From contig NZ_JADIKL010000002.1 in the NCBI RefSeq assembly GCF_044904705.1, forward strand, positions 1 to 64,000: a DNA stretch of 64,000 bases, read 5' to 3'. The notes beneath the pieces are model-generated. The model saw nothing but the letters and a program-made list of their open reading frames with translations. It was not told where the DNA came from and did no database searches. This DNA is from Rhodanobacter_A agri. GTDB taxonomy: Bacteria > Pseudomonadota > Gammaproteobacteria > Xanthomonadales > Rhodanobacteraceae. This document shows, piece after piece, positions 44,675 through 52,989 of this stretch (its first letter is position 1; each line of letters begins with the position of its first letter). Position numbers and translations under genes: made by a program.

Positions 44675-46641
44675 GTTTCAAGCCCGCCTCACTCGCTCAG
44701 CTCTTCGAGCCGCCCACCGGGTATCGAGGATTCTTTGGCTGGCTTTGCGGCTACGCGGCCGACGCCGGCTTCCTGGAGGATGCTCTTGAGCGCTTCTCTG
44801 GCCTGACACGGGCCCAGCGTGCTCACCAGGGCCGGATCCTGCTGGCCGCGATGCTCGATCCCGGAAACCCACAGATCGGGCCTGTGGAAATGCCAGGCGC
44901 ACTGCATCTGCCGGTGAGGGTTGCAAAGCTGCCCTTTGCTCTCCTGCATGCCAAGGTCGCTGTCCTTGGCTTCCAGGGTGCCGATCGCTTCGTCCTACGC
45001 GTCATCGTGTCAACCGGCAATTGGACAAGCCAAACGCTTCGAGAAAGCCTAGATCTTGCCTGGCACGTCGATGTCTTCAGCAAGGATGAGGATGCAGACG
45101 CTGAGGTCGTCCGTCAGAACCGCACCGATCTGGCCGCTGTTTGGGATTTCCTATGGTCGCTCCAGGAATCCTTCGATCTTCGCCTGCTCGAACTTGCTGC
45201 GGGGATAGATAACGAGTCCGCCGATGCGGCTGCCAGACTCACCGAATGGATCGCCGAGATCGGCAAACGCCATCGGGGATATCGGCCACGCTTCTTTGAC
45301 AGTCGAAGGCACTCTCTCATTGCGCAGCTTCCCGATCTTGTGCGTCATCACGCGGCCGAAGTCAGGCGCAACTATCTTGCGCTTGGGTCAGGCTTCTTCG
45401 AAGGCGAAGGATCGAGCGACACCTTCGTTCCTGAGCAGATTCTTGAGGCACTGCAGAAGTCTGAACTTGTAACGGCCTCCTGCGAAAAAGACATCTTCGT
45501 CAACCCGCTCGCCTGCCAGGCAGTTGCCACCCGCCAGTCCTGGATTGAACAGGAAAGGGGCTGGACGATACGCGTTGCGCGCGCGCCGGCGTACTTTGGC
45601 GCCGCCCCGCGCGCGCTCCACGCCAAGTTCATCTTCAGCGCCAATTGGCAAAAGGGATCCAATAACTGCAGTCGCCCATGGGTCTATCTCGGCTCGGGCA
45701 ATCTGACTAGCCCAGGCTTCATGAATAGGGCCGGCTCGGCCGGAAATCTCGAGGCCGGGGTGGTTTTCGCCCCTGAAACCTTGCGATGGGAGGTGGAGGG
45801 GAAGAGGGATGACGGCGCCAATGTCATCACCAATCTTCTTCCCATCCATTGGGACGACGCGGACCAGACACCATTGCCAGTGCTACAGGTAGGGCAAGAC
45901 ATGCCGGAGCGCGATACGGCGTTCATTGCCGCGCCCGTCGCTCTGTTTCTCTGGGACGAGCGCAGCGAGCTTGCGTCCCTTACGCCGCAAGGAGATGTGC
46001 GGGGGCCGTTTGCGCTGCACGATCCCGACGGGCGTTCATGCGAGTGCCTCGCGGATGGCAGCTTCGTCTGGCCAGGTAAGCGTCCCCGCCAAGTGACAGT
46101 GGTGTGGTCAGTCGAGGAGGGCGTCCGAAAGGCCAGTGTGCCGGTCATTGATCGTTACGGCCGCTATGGAGCAGGCGACTTGCCTGCGCTCGATTTGGAA
46201 GAGGCGTGGATCCAGCTTGCCAATTTCCCGATGCCCCCGGAGGATGAGGAGCTGGTGGGTGGTGACTCTGCGGACACCGTGGACGGGGTCGTCTCCAGTG
46301 GAGTCGCCTCGTCAACGACATCTTCTTCCTACCCAGTCCGCCGGATGATGATCCTAGTTGAGGAAATTGCAGCCAAGCAGGTCGCCATCGGAGAGTCGGA
46401 CTGGTCGATGTGGTGCAACCGTCTCGAGCAGATCTTGACGCAAGCAAAGGACAGTGCGGTTGTAAGGGCATTCCAATCGATAGCACTTAACCCGCTCCAC
46501 CCCTTGTTTGCGCCAGCTTTCCGGCCAGCCTTTGCCGCGACTGCTCAGACGCAACAGGGCGCTCGCTACGAGGCGGCGCTCAATGCGGCTATCACGGCCT
46601 GGCAGCTTGAGGGCTATTCGAAGCTGGGGGAGCGGCGTTGA
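44671..46641 (+). CDS. Phospholipase D-type nuclease, putative defence effector
   Basis: The 656-residue protein has two PLD-like half-sites: LLHAKVAVLGFQGADRF with STGNWT (H93 region), and LHAKFIFSANWQ with LGSGNLTSPGFM (H317 region). In both the HxK part and the GxxNxT part are clear, but the classic D of HKD is not at its usual spacing, as in the PLD nucleases of restriction and DISARM-type systems. The C-terminal ~250 residues include an acidic serine/valine-rich linker near 535-555 and have no recognised domain. It is coupled on both sides to the unknown protein and the helicase. Confidence 0.85.
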   Translation: MSFKPASLAQLFEPPTGYRGFFGWLCGYAADAGFLEDALERFSGLTRAQRAHQGRILLAAMLDPGNPQIGPVEMPGALHLPVRVAKLPFALLHAKVAVLGFQGADRFVLRVIVSTGNWTSQTLRESLDLAWHVDVFSKDEDADAEVVRQNRTDLAAVWDFLWSLQESFDLRLLELAAGIDNESADAAARLTEWIAEIGKRHRGYRPRFFDSRRHSLIAQLPDLVRHHAAEVRRNYLALGSGFFEGEGSSDTFVPEQILEALQKSELVTASCEKDIFVNPLACQAVATRQSWIEQERGWTIRVARAPAYFGAAPRALHAKFIFSANWQKGSNNCSRPWVYLGSGNLTSPGFMNRAGSAGNLEAGVVFAPETLRWEVEGKRDDGANVITNLLPIHWDDADQTPLPVLQVGQDMPERDTAFIAAPVALFLWDERSELASLTPQGDVRGPFALHDPDGRSCECLADGSFVWPGKRPRQVTVVWSVEEGVRKASVPVIDRYGRYGAGDLPALDLEEAWIQLANFPMPPEDEELVGGDSADTVDGVVSSGVASSTTSSSYPVRRMMILVEEIAAKQVAIGESDWSMWCNRLEQILTQAKDSAVVRAFQSIALNPLHPLFAPAFRPAFAATAQTQQGARYEAALNAAITAWQLEGYSKLGERR

Positions 46642-49319
46642 AACAGAAGTTTCTGGGATGGAGGGACGTCGCGCGACATCTCCGAGACATGGCAAGTCCG
46701 TCGTCGGAGTTCGCGCCTCTGCTCAATCACGGGCAACGTGCAAGCCTAGAGGCAATCGCCGACCGAATCGGCAGCAATGGCGTGATTGTTGCCGATGAGG
46801 TTGGCATGGGCAAAACGCGCATTGCGGCTTTCGTGGCTAAGGCGGTCGCGCAATGCGGCGGGCGATCCGCCGTCGTCATCCCGCCCGGGCTGAGCTTCCA
46901 GTGGAGAAAGGAATTTCGCGAATGCGGAACCGTGGTCCATGACGCCGTGCGGAGCCTGTATGGATACTTTGAAAGATGGGATCCGGAAGCAATGGCTGGC
47001 AGCCGTACGGAAGCGCGGCCTTGGTTCGAGAACGATATCGTGCTGGTTTCGCATCGTTTCGCCGACTGGCGCATCTGGCCGAATAGCTCGCAGATCTGGC
47101 GCTGGGCACTTCTTCCAGAGATTTATGCGGAGGCCCGCCGTTCAATCGAGGGGAAGCGGCCACGCGGGTATCAGGACTACGCGAGCCAACGTCCCAACAG
47201 CCGACAATCCACTCAGGTTTTGGCTGCCGCGCAATCGATCGTGCAAGCGGTGCCAGACGATGACCATCATCCCGTCCGTCGTTTGCTCATCGATCTCCTT
47301 TCAGAGGTGCGCTGGCCGGAACCGCTGAACGCCATTGCTTATGGTCGTAACGCTGCACTTCGGGACCGGCTTGAAAAGTTCATCGGGCTAGGTCTTGGAG
47401 TCTTCGATCTCATCATTGTGGACGAGGCGCATAAGAACCGGTCACAGGACGGTGGGCTATCCACTGTTCTCGAAAAGGTTCTCTTCAAGGGTGGTGAAAG
47501 CCGCCGCCTAGCGCTGACGGCGACACCCATCGAGCTCGATGTCTGTCAGTGGGAGTCGACGCTCATGCGCCTGGATACGACCGAGGCGCAGCGCGACCCG
47601 ATTGTTAGGGCGACGGAGCACTATGCAAACGCGATCCGCCGCCTCCGATCGGGCTGGCGAACGAATGGAGAGGTGCTGGACGAATACCGCGGCGCCGCCA
47701 AGCAGTTCCATTCGGCGCTCTCGCCATATCTGCTGCGACGCGACAAGCGAGAAGATGAAGATGTTCGTGCATTCGCAAGAGCCAGTGGGCAATCCGAGTA
47801 CGGCTATCGGGAGCTGCGGGAGGTTGCGATCAATTTCCAGGATTTGAGTCCTGCGTGGCGTCAGGTGGTGTGTGCGGCTGAGGCGCTATCAGTCGTCCGA
47901 GAGCCCGTGATAGATAGTCGGGCGAAACGCTTGCGCCTCACCGTCGGCAATGGTCACGGCCTTGCCAGTGTCATCGACGAAGCATTTCGCGACGAGAAAA
48001 AGGACCGGAAGCAGATCGAGGAAGAGCGCGCGCAGAACGAGGGGGACGGGGGAGCGTCTGGCCTTAATCAGGAAGATGAGCCGAAGGCAGCTACTCGATC
48101 CTCATGGTGGCTATCCACCCTACGAGACGCGCTCGCGCATGACCCAAGCATTCTATTTGATCATCCGGCGATCTTGGCCGCTGTCAGGGTCATTGAAGAA
48201 GAAGTTGATCGGGGTGAAAAGGTGCTGGTATTTGGCCGCTTCACCCGACCGATGCGCGCTCTGGTGAGCTTGCTCAACGCGCGCCAGATGCTTCGGGCCG
48301 TCGAGCAAGAGCGGGCTTGGCCGCAAAGCAAGGTGCATGAGGATCGGCACGATCCCGAATTCGGCGAGTGGACAGCCGTCCAGGCTGCTCACCGGCAGCT
48401 ATCGTCGAACGTGGATCTGGCCAAGCTCAACGACATGCTCGCCCAGCGTTATCGCCGGGATAGTGAGCAACGTGCGCGGCAGCGCGAAGGGCTTCTTCCC
48501 CGCCTGCGTGCCGGGCTCTATGGCCTTGGAGACGGTGGCAAGTGTCTCGCTATTATCGATGCCATCGAGCGCCAGGCAGTACCCGTGGTCGGTGATGTTG
48601 ACGAGAACGAGCGTCACGTGACCCTGTTGGCCCGTGCTATTGCCGCGAATACTGATCGTTCGGATCCATCTGATGTCGATCTGGCTAAGGCATTCCAAGC
48701 ATTGGTCCAGGCGGCCGGTGACCATGACAGCAGCGACGACGAGGAATTCGACGAAGAGCAAGCGGAAGAAGCATGGAACACTCTCGAGGAGCATTTGCGA
48801 GAGGGCTATACAAGCCAGCAAGGAGGTTTCGCCCGTCTGATGTATGGCGAAACTAGACCGCAGACGCGACGTATGATCCAGCTGGCCTTCAATCGCCCGA
48901 ACAGCTTCCCGCGGGTGCTGGTCGCGCAGTCGCTCGTGGGGCGCGAGGGCCTCAATCTTCACGAGAGCTGCCGAATCGTCGTCCTGCTTCATCCGGAATG
49001 GAATCCGGGCGTGGTGGAACAGCAGGTCGGCCGTGTCGATCGCGTGAGCTCTCGATGGGCGAAGGTGCTACGGCAGGCGATTGACGATGGAGAAAGGGGA
49101 GAGGATCTCCCGCGCATCGAGATACGCCCGATTGTCTTCAAAGGGACCTACGACGAACACAATTGGAATGTCTTGCAGGAGCGATGGGACGATTTGCGCG
49201 CCCAGCTCCACGGAGAAGCGGTTCCGGTGCGCTTGCGAGCCAGCGAGGACCCCGAAGCGCTTGCGATTCTCGACCAAATCGACGCAGCCAGGCCGAATTT
49301 CTCGCCATTAGAAGTGTAA
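46638..49319 (+). CDS. SNF2-type superfamily 2 helicase of the PLD operon
   Basis: The 893-residue protein has motif I VADEVGMGKTRIA (about 51-63), motif II VDEAHKNR (about 261), motif III ALTATP and a helicase C domain with GREGLNLHESCRIVVLLHPEWNP and QQVGRVDR (about 795). This resembles the Rad54/HepA-like helicases found beside PLD nucleases in defence loci. A ~250-residue insertion between the two lobes is acidic and rich in charged residues. The TTG start overlaps the PLD stop (TTGA). It probably drives DNA translocation for the PLD nuclease. Confidence 0.9.
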   Translation: MKQKFLGWRDVARHLRDMASPSSEFAPLLNHGQRASLEAIADRIGSNGVIVADEVGMGKTRIAAFVAKAVAQCGGRSAVVIPPGLSFQWRKEFRECGTVVHDAVRSLYGYFERWDPEAMAGSRTEARPWFENDIVLVSHRFADWRIWPNSSQIWRWALLPEIYAEARRSIEGKRPRGYQDYASQRPNSRQSTQVLAAAQSIVQAVPDDDHHPVRRLLIDLLSEVRWPEPLNAIAYGRNAALRDRLEKFIGLGLGVFDLIIVDEAHKNRSQDGGLSTVLEKVLFKGGESRRLALTATPIELDVCQWESTLMRLDTTEAQRDPIVRATEHYANAIRRLRSGWRTNGEVLDEYRGAAKQFHSALSPYLLRRDKREDEDVRAFARASGQSEYGYRELREVAINFQDLSPAWRQVVCAAEALSVVREPVIDSRAKRLRLTVGNGHGLASVIDEAFRDEKKDRKQIEEERAQNEGDGGASGLNQEDEPKAATRSSWWLSTLRDALAHDPSILFDHPAILAAVRVIEEEVDRGEKVLVFGRFTRPMRALVSLLNARQMLRAVEQERAWPQSKVHEDRHDPEFGEWTAVQAAHRQLSSNVDLAKLNDMLAQRYRRDSEQRARQREGLLPRLRAGLYGLGDGGKCLAIIDAIERQAVPVVGDVDENERHVTLLARAIAANTDRSDPSDVDLAKAFQALVQAAGDHDSSDDEEFDEEQAEEAWNTLEEHLREGYTSQQGGFARLMYGETRPQTRRMIQLAFNRPNSFPRVLVAQSLVGREGLNLHESCRIVVLLHPEWNPGVVEQQVGRVDRVSSRWAKVLRQAIDDGERGEDLPRIEIRPIVFKGTYDEHNWNVLQERWDDLRAQLHGEAVPVRLRASEDPEALAILDQIDAARPNFSPLEV

Positions 49320-49548
49320 TCGAGCGAGAACCCTTGTTGCTCTTTCGCGTCAGGGTGCGGATTACGGTCGACCTGAACACCCATTCCGGCTGGGTCTGAA
49401 CACGGCGTCGGTGCTGATCTGAAGAAAGCGAGTCCCCATCCATTGCAAATCGGTGGTTGCCGTTGGCTTTTTGACTAGACTACTTTGAATACATTGCCGG
49501 ACATGCGGTGGGTTTTTGCCTGTACAGCACTTGGAGTGCAAACACGAT

Positions 49549-50367
49549 ATGGCACTGAAACGCGGGGATGGACTCGATGAATTTCGCGAGCTTGTCGCAA
49601 ACGCGGAAACGGTCGCAACGACGTGGCAGGTCGGTTCTGAGTATATTTGGCTCGATCACGCGCTGGAGCGTCTCTGGAGCAACTTTGCTCGACTGCGGGA
49701 CGAAATTCAGATGGCCGCAGATAAGAAGTCCGAAGCAGTGCCCGGTGACTACCAGCGTTGGCTTGGGCGACTCCGTGAGTACAATCCAGAGGGCACGGCA
49801 CAGGAAATCGATGCTGAAGCGCGCAAACTCTCCGAATACGACAGGAAGCCATTGGACCGCGCCGGCTCCTTTTTAGGGCAGCTGATGCCCATCTACGCTG
49901 AAGTAGCGATTCTTTCCGCCGCCTTATGCGAAGCTCACATTAACCTCGCACTGGCTTGGGGGCTGACTATGCTCGGTAGGGACCCGGCTTTTCGGCTAAT
50001 TGAGCAATCGGGTACTGTAGAGAAGTGGCTGCGCGGGCCGACACTTCTGTTTGACGGCTATGAATTGCCGTCGAATTCGGCCGAAGTCGAAACTTTAAGA
50101 AGGGTATTTGAGGAGAGAAACATCCTCATGCACCCCAAATCGTCCATTTCCAGAAATGGAGCGGCCCGCGTTTCTGCAAAGCGCCTTCACGCCAAGAGTG
50201 TGACGGACGTGCTCAATTGGCTACCCCGGTTCTTTAGCCTTCCGTTTGATCTTGCGGAGTTTATGGCTAAGCAGCCGGCAATTGATGGCTTCGACTTTCC
50301 TCAGCTCAGCAAAAGGCAATCGATACCACGCGCACCTCAGCACATGTTGCGCAGAACGCGAGCGTAG
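49549..50367 (+). CDS. HEPN-motif protein, unknown function
   Basis: This 272-residue protein is helical and contains R190-N191-x3-H195 (ERNILMHP). That is the RNxxxH (Rx4H) motif of HEPN RNases, placed as in that fold near the end of a helix with a preceding long helical hairpin (about 108-150). HEPN proteins are common toxins or effectors in defence islands. No nucleotidyltransferase antitoxin lies next to it. ATG 49549 is preferred to a TTG 11 codons upstream. It lies 229 bases after the helicase on the same strand, so it may belong to that module. Confidence 0.65.
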   Translation: MALKRGDGLDEFRELVANAETVATTWQVGSEYIWLDHALERLWSNFARLRDEIQMAADKKSEAVPGDYQRWLGRLREYNPEGTAQEIDAEARKLSEYDRKPLDRAGSFLGQLMPIYAEVAILSAALCEAHINLALAWGLTMLGRDPAFRLIEQSGTVEKWLRGPTLLFDGYELPSNSAEVETLRRVFEERNILMHPKSSISRNGAARVSAKRLHAKSVTDVLNWLPRFFSLPFDLAEFMAKQPAIDGFDFPQLSKRQSIPRAPQHMLRRTRA

Positions 50368-50637
50368 CCAGTACGTTCTTTGTGGATGCTGTCGATGCAT
50401 GCGTAAGCGCTTTCGAACAGACAGGCGGTGCGGGACTAGCAGTCTGTCGAATGAAATTGGTAAGGGCTGTCAAAGAAATCGGATGCGAGGCGGGAGTGCC
50501 CATCCGCGACTGACCATCACCGGTTACGGACGAATCAAAAGAATCTCAGGTACATATCACCACGTTGAGCAGAGTCCAATCTGTTCCTCGCGCCTGGTCC
50601 TCACGCGCGAGACATTCCATCCAAAGGAGTCGTGGTG

Positions 50638-50793
50638 ATGTTTGATAGGTCGTGGATCGGCTATCCCGGTCCCTCGTTGTTCGAGCATCTTTTGGTCTAT
50701 GCCATCCTGTTTCTTGCAGGCAGCGCCTGGGCGATGTGTTTCAACTGGTACATTGGCTTTCTTCTGGGCCGGAAGGAGAAGGCCCATGAATGA
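50638..50793 (+). CDS. 51-residue single-pass membrane protein
   Basis: The frame starts MFDRSWIGYPGPSLFEHLL and has one strong membrane helix (about 18-44) with a charged tail (GRKEKAHE). AAAGGAG lies 10-16 bases upstream. Its stop overlaps the start region of the zinc-ribbon gene by eight bases, so the two are probably coupled. It was found by reading the sequence directly because it is very short. The family is unknown. Confidence 0.65.
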   Translation: MFDRSWIGYPGPSLFEHLLVYAILFLAGSAWAMCFNWYIGFLLGRKEKAHE

Positions 50794-51154
50794 GCTGGCG
50801 CTGGGACACGAGTGGGGTGGGGACATTGTGGACGTGACGCCGCGCTGTCCGAAATGCCGTTCTGCTCAGATCGAGTCGCGTGATATTGGGCGTCGATTCG
50901 GCGGTGCTATCGGCGCCATCGCGGGTACGACCAGCGGTGTGGCGATGGCAATCACCGGAGCGGAGATCGGTCTTCTCGCGGGTCCGGTTGGGGCCGTACT
51001 GGGAGCAGCTGCAGGCGTGGTGATCGATGGCATTGTCGGCGGAGCTACCGGCTGTGCCGCTGGTTCCCGTCTTGGTGCGGCTATCGACCGGAACATCCTC
51101 CGAAATCATTGTTGCCGGACCTGCGGTCATACATTCGCGAATGCGCAGGTATAG
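50786..51154 (+). CDS. Zinc-ribbon protein with a glycine-zipper segment
   Basis: The 122-residue product has CPKC (about residue 22) and CRTC (about 111) as split zinc-ribbon halves. They flank a long Gly/Ala-rich hydrophobic stretch (about 38-98) with GxxxG periodicity, typical of glycine-zipper membrane proteins. AAGGAG precedes the ATG at 50786 well. Genes of this type occur on integrative elements near radC. A membrane-inserted or oligomerising role is inference. Confidence 0.75.
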   Translation: MNELALGHEWGGDIVDVTPRCPKCRSAQIESRDIGRRFGGAIGAIAGTTSGVAMAITGAEIGLLAGPVGAVLGAAAGVVIDGIVGGATGCAAGSRLGAAIDRNILRNHCCRTCGHTFANAQV

Positions 51155-51205
51155 AACCGAAGCGTACCGTCCCTTAGCCTCTTTCTTCTACAGCCTCAGC
51201 ATATG

Positions 51206-51239
51206 CGCACAGAGCCCGGCGAAAGCCGGGCTCTGTGCG
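51206..51239 (+). terminator. Strong hairpin terminator before radC
   Basis: CGCACAGAGCCCGGC-GAAA-GCCGGGCTCTGTGCG (15-bp arms, GNRA tetraloop) is followed by TTTCTGTCTCT. It separates the zinc-ribbon gene from the RadC gene, whose AAGGAG lies about 15 bases downstream. Confidence 0.8.
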
Positions 51240-51266
51240 TTTCTGTCTCTGCAAAAGGAGTTCGTA

Positions 51267-51743
51267 ATGTCATCCATCCCGTCCTGCGGTACTTCGGCCA
51301 ACGCCTCCGACACGGAGCAGGCCCTTCTAGCCCTTGCCGAGGGCATTTTGAGGGGGCGATTAGAGCGGCAAGGAAGCATCGGCAATCCCGCCGATGCAAT
51401 CGATTACCTACGTTTGAGGCTCGGTGTCCTGGAGCATGAAGAATTTCATGTTCTGTGGCTGGACAACCGGCATCAGATTCTTGAGTGCCAACGCCTGTTC
51501 ACGGGCACGATCGATGGTGCCGCCGTTTATCCAAGAGAAGTGGTCCGGGCGGCTTTGGCGGTGAATGCCAGTGCTGCAATTCTTGCCCACAATCATCCCA
51601 GCGGTATCGCTGAGCCCAGTGCCGCCGACAGGGCGATTACCAAAGAGCTTCGGGAGGCACTGCGCCTTATCGGCGTGCGAGTGCTTGATCACATCATTGT
51701 GGGATCGGACTGCGTCAGCATGGCCAGTAGTGGACTTTTCTGA
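51267..51743 (+). CDS. RadC/JAB-domain protein of an integrative element
   Basis: This 158-residue protein comprises the MPN/JAB domain only, with EFHVLWLDNRHQIL, the zinc-binding AHNHPSG (about 107-113), the following SAAD, and the late DHIIVG. The HhH part of chromosomal RadC is absent, which marks it as the short mobile-element type. These proteins are frequent cargo of integrated plasmids and islands and their role is unclear. The start is set by AAAAGGAG 7-8 bases upstream. Confidence 0.93.
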   Translation: MSSIPSCGTSANASDTEQALLALAEGILRGRLERQGSIGNPADAIDYLRLRLGVLEHEEFHVLWLDNRHQILECQRLFTGTIDGAAVYPREVVRAALAVNASAAILAHNHPSGIAEPSAADRAITKELREALRLIGVRVLDHIIVGSDCVSMASSGLF

Positions 51744-51820
51744 TTGAGCTACTTGGAGCCAATTGGACTCCCTTCCTCGGCGTGGCCATCAATGCCTCTC
51801 TTGGCCGGGGGCGTATTCCC

Positions 51821-52111
51821 TTAGTCCTTCCGTCGGCGTCGAGGCGGCCTCTTCGTGCTTTCCCTGCTTTTGAGCCTTGCTTCGAAGAGCTCGGCGAACT
51901 TCGGAAAGCCCAGGCCATAGAGATTGCATAGCTCTCGAACTTGCAGCAGGTCGATACCGCGTTGCCCGACTTCAACGGCTGAAACGTAAGTTTGGGGGCG
52001 CCCAAGCGCCTCCGCGACTTCGACTTGAGAAAGGCCCGCTTTGAGGCGCAAGTCCTTGAGTAGAAGGACTAGCTCCGCGTGTTCTGGGGTGTGGATCGAT
52101 GCGTGCTTCAT
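51821..52111 (-). CDS. XRE-family helix-turn-helix regulator
   Basis: This 96-residue protein has one XRE domain (about 14-70: LKDLRLKAGLSQVEVAEALGRP, QTYVSAVEVGQRGID) and a basic tail (KRPPRRRRKD). It probably represses its own promoter and a divergent transcript through the palindrome at 52178. It is a good candidate for the switch of the integrated element. Confidence 0.92.
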   Translation of the reverse strand: MKHASIHTPEHAELVLLLKDLRLKAGLSQVEVAEALGRPQTYVSAVEVGQRGIDLLQVRELCNLYGLGFPKFAELFEARLKSRESTKRPPRRRRKD

Positions 52112-52177
52112 GGCCGTCCCTTGTGGGCGGCCCAGACGTTATTACCTGGTTATCGTTTACTGTAAATACAGGATATA

Positions 52178-52192
52178 ACCTGTTAAACAGGT
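52178..52192. promoter_or_regulatory. Palindromic operator near the XRE gene
   Basis: ACCTGTT-A-AACAGGT is a perfect 7-bp dyad, 67 bases upstream of the XRE start. A related half-site ACCTGGTTA lies at about 52144, and TTTAC-T-GTAAA at about 52156-52166. Together they fit a multi-site operator for the XRE protein. The gap 52112-52414 contains no convincing gene. Confidence 0.7.
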
Positions 52193-52414
52193 ATGATTCG
52201 ATCGTTCAAACAAGGGGGAACCACGTATGAACTCTGTATAGGCGCACCCATTTGCCAATATCGGGCGCGCAATTCTTGGCTAGGTCGGCGCCCATGGTTG
52301 GCTGTCGTAGGCGTTCTCTTCGACAAGGCCAACTTATGCCCGTGTGATGTTGATCTAGGTCGCTTCCGTAGATCGGGTGCGGCTTGTACTTCTCTAGGAT
52401 AAGGATTTGTCGCA

Positions 52415-52900
52415 ATGACTAGTTTGAAACGACCCTTCCAGCTCACGTCGTCCCAGCGCTGGAAGAACATTGGCTATGGCGTGGCCGTAGACCTGGGACT
52501 GTTCGTGCTGGCGATGGTGTTCGGCAACGATCTAAGCGAGGAGGTCGCGGGAATCGTCACCCTATTCGTCTTCGGCCTGCTTGTAGGTACGACCGTGCGA
52601 CTAAGTATTCGACGTGGTTGGACCTATTACGCCGAGCGGTACCAGCCTGGCGCCAACTTCATCTTTACGAAGTCGCTCAAGATCGGGGCGCTTTGGCGAA
52701 GCCTAGCGATCTGGTTTGGTGGGCGCTTCATCACGATTCTGCTTCTGAACCAGGCGGAGAGCGATGTAGGCCTGGCGATCCTACTTCTGCTCAGCCTTTG
52801 TCTCGTCACTGCAGCTGCACTATTGGCGGGGCTCCAGTTTGGCTGGCGTTCGGCGGATAGCATGCTAAGCAGCGACGTGCCCACCCCGGCCTCTGTTTGA
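52415..52900 (+). CDS. Membrane protein of unknown function
   Basis: The 161-residue product has about four membrane helices (roughly 20-38, 46-65, 93-110 and 120-145) and a basic loop between helices two and three. It resembles no family I know. It is transcribed away from the XRE gene and followed by a terminator at 52932. Confidence 0.75.
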   Translation: MTSLKRPFQLTSSQRWKNIGYGVAVDLGLFVLAMVFGNDLSEEVAGIVTLFVFGLLVGTTVRLSIRRGWTYYAERYQPGANFIFTKSLKIGALWRSLAIWFGGRFITILLLNQAESDVGLAILLLLSLCLVTAAALLAGLQFGWRSADSMLSSDVPTPASV

Positions 52901-52931
52901 GGACTCCACCTTACCCGTCACAGGCCATATC

Positions 52932-52967
52932 AAGAGCGCGCGCCCGAAAGGACGCGCGCTCTTTGTT
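52932..52967 (+). terminator. Intrinsic terminator after the membrane protein gene
   Basis: AAGAGCGCGCG/CGCGCGCTCTT (11-bp arms, 10-base loop) is followed by TGTTATG. It lies 31 bases past the stop and just before the lipoprotein gene. Confidence 0.75.
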
Positions 52968-52989
52968 ATGCAATACAGAAGAGAAAAAC

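Noticed and set aside
43334..49319. DISARM system
   Set aside because: A PLD protein and an SNF2 helicase are shared features, but the DISARM core drmA/drmB and a methyltransferase are absent.
49320..49515. Remnant of an insertion sequence between the helicase and HEPN genes
   Set aside because: The stretch looks unlike the neighbours and contains a repeated GAACAC element, but no terminal repeats or transposase fragment could be confirmed.
52193..52402. 69-codon ORF right after the XRE operator
   Set aside because: It starts at the operator edge with no ribosome binding site, has an odd composition and overlaps what should be the promoter region.
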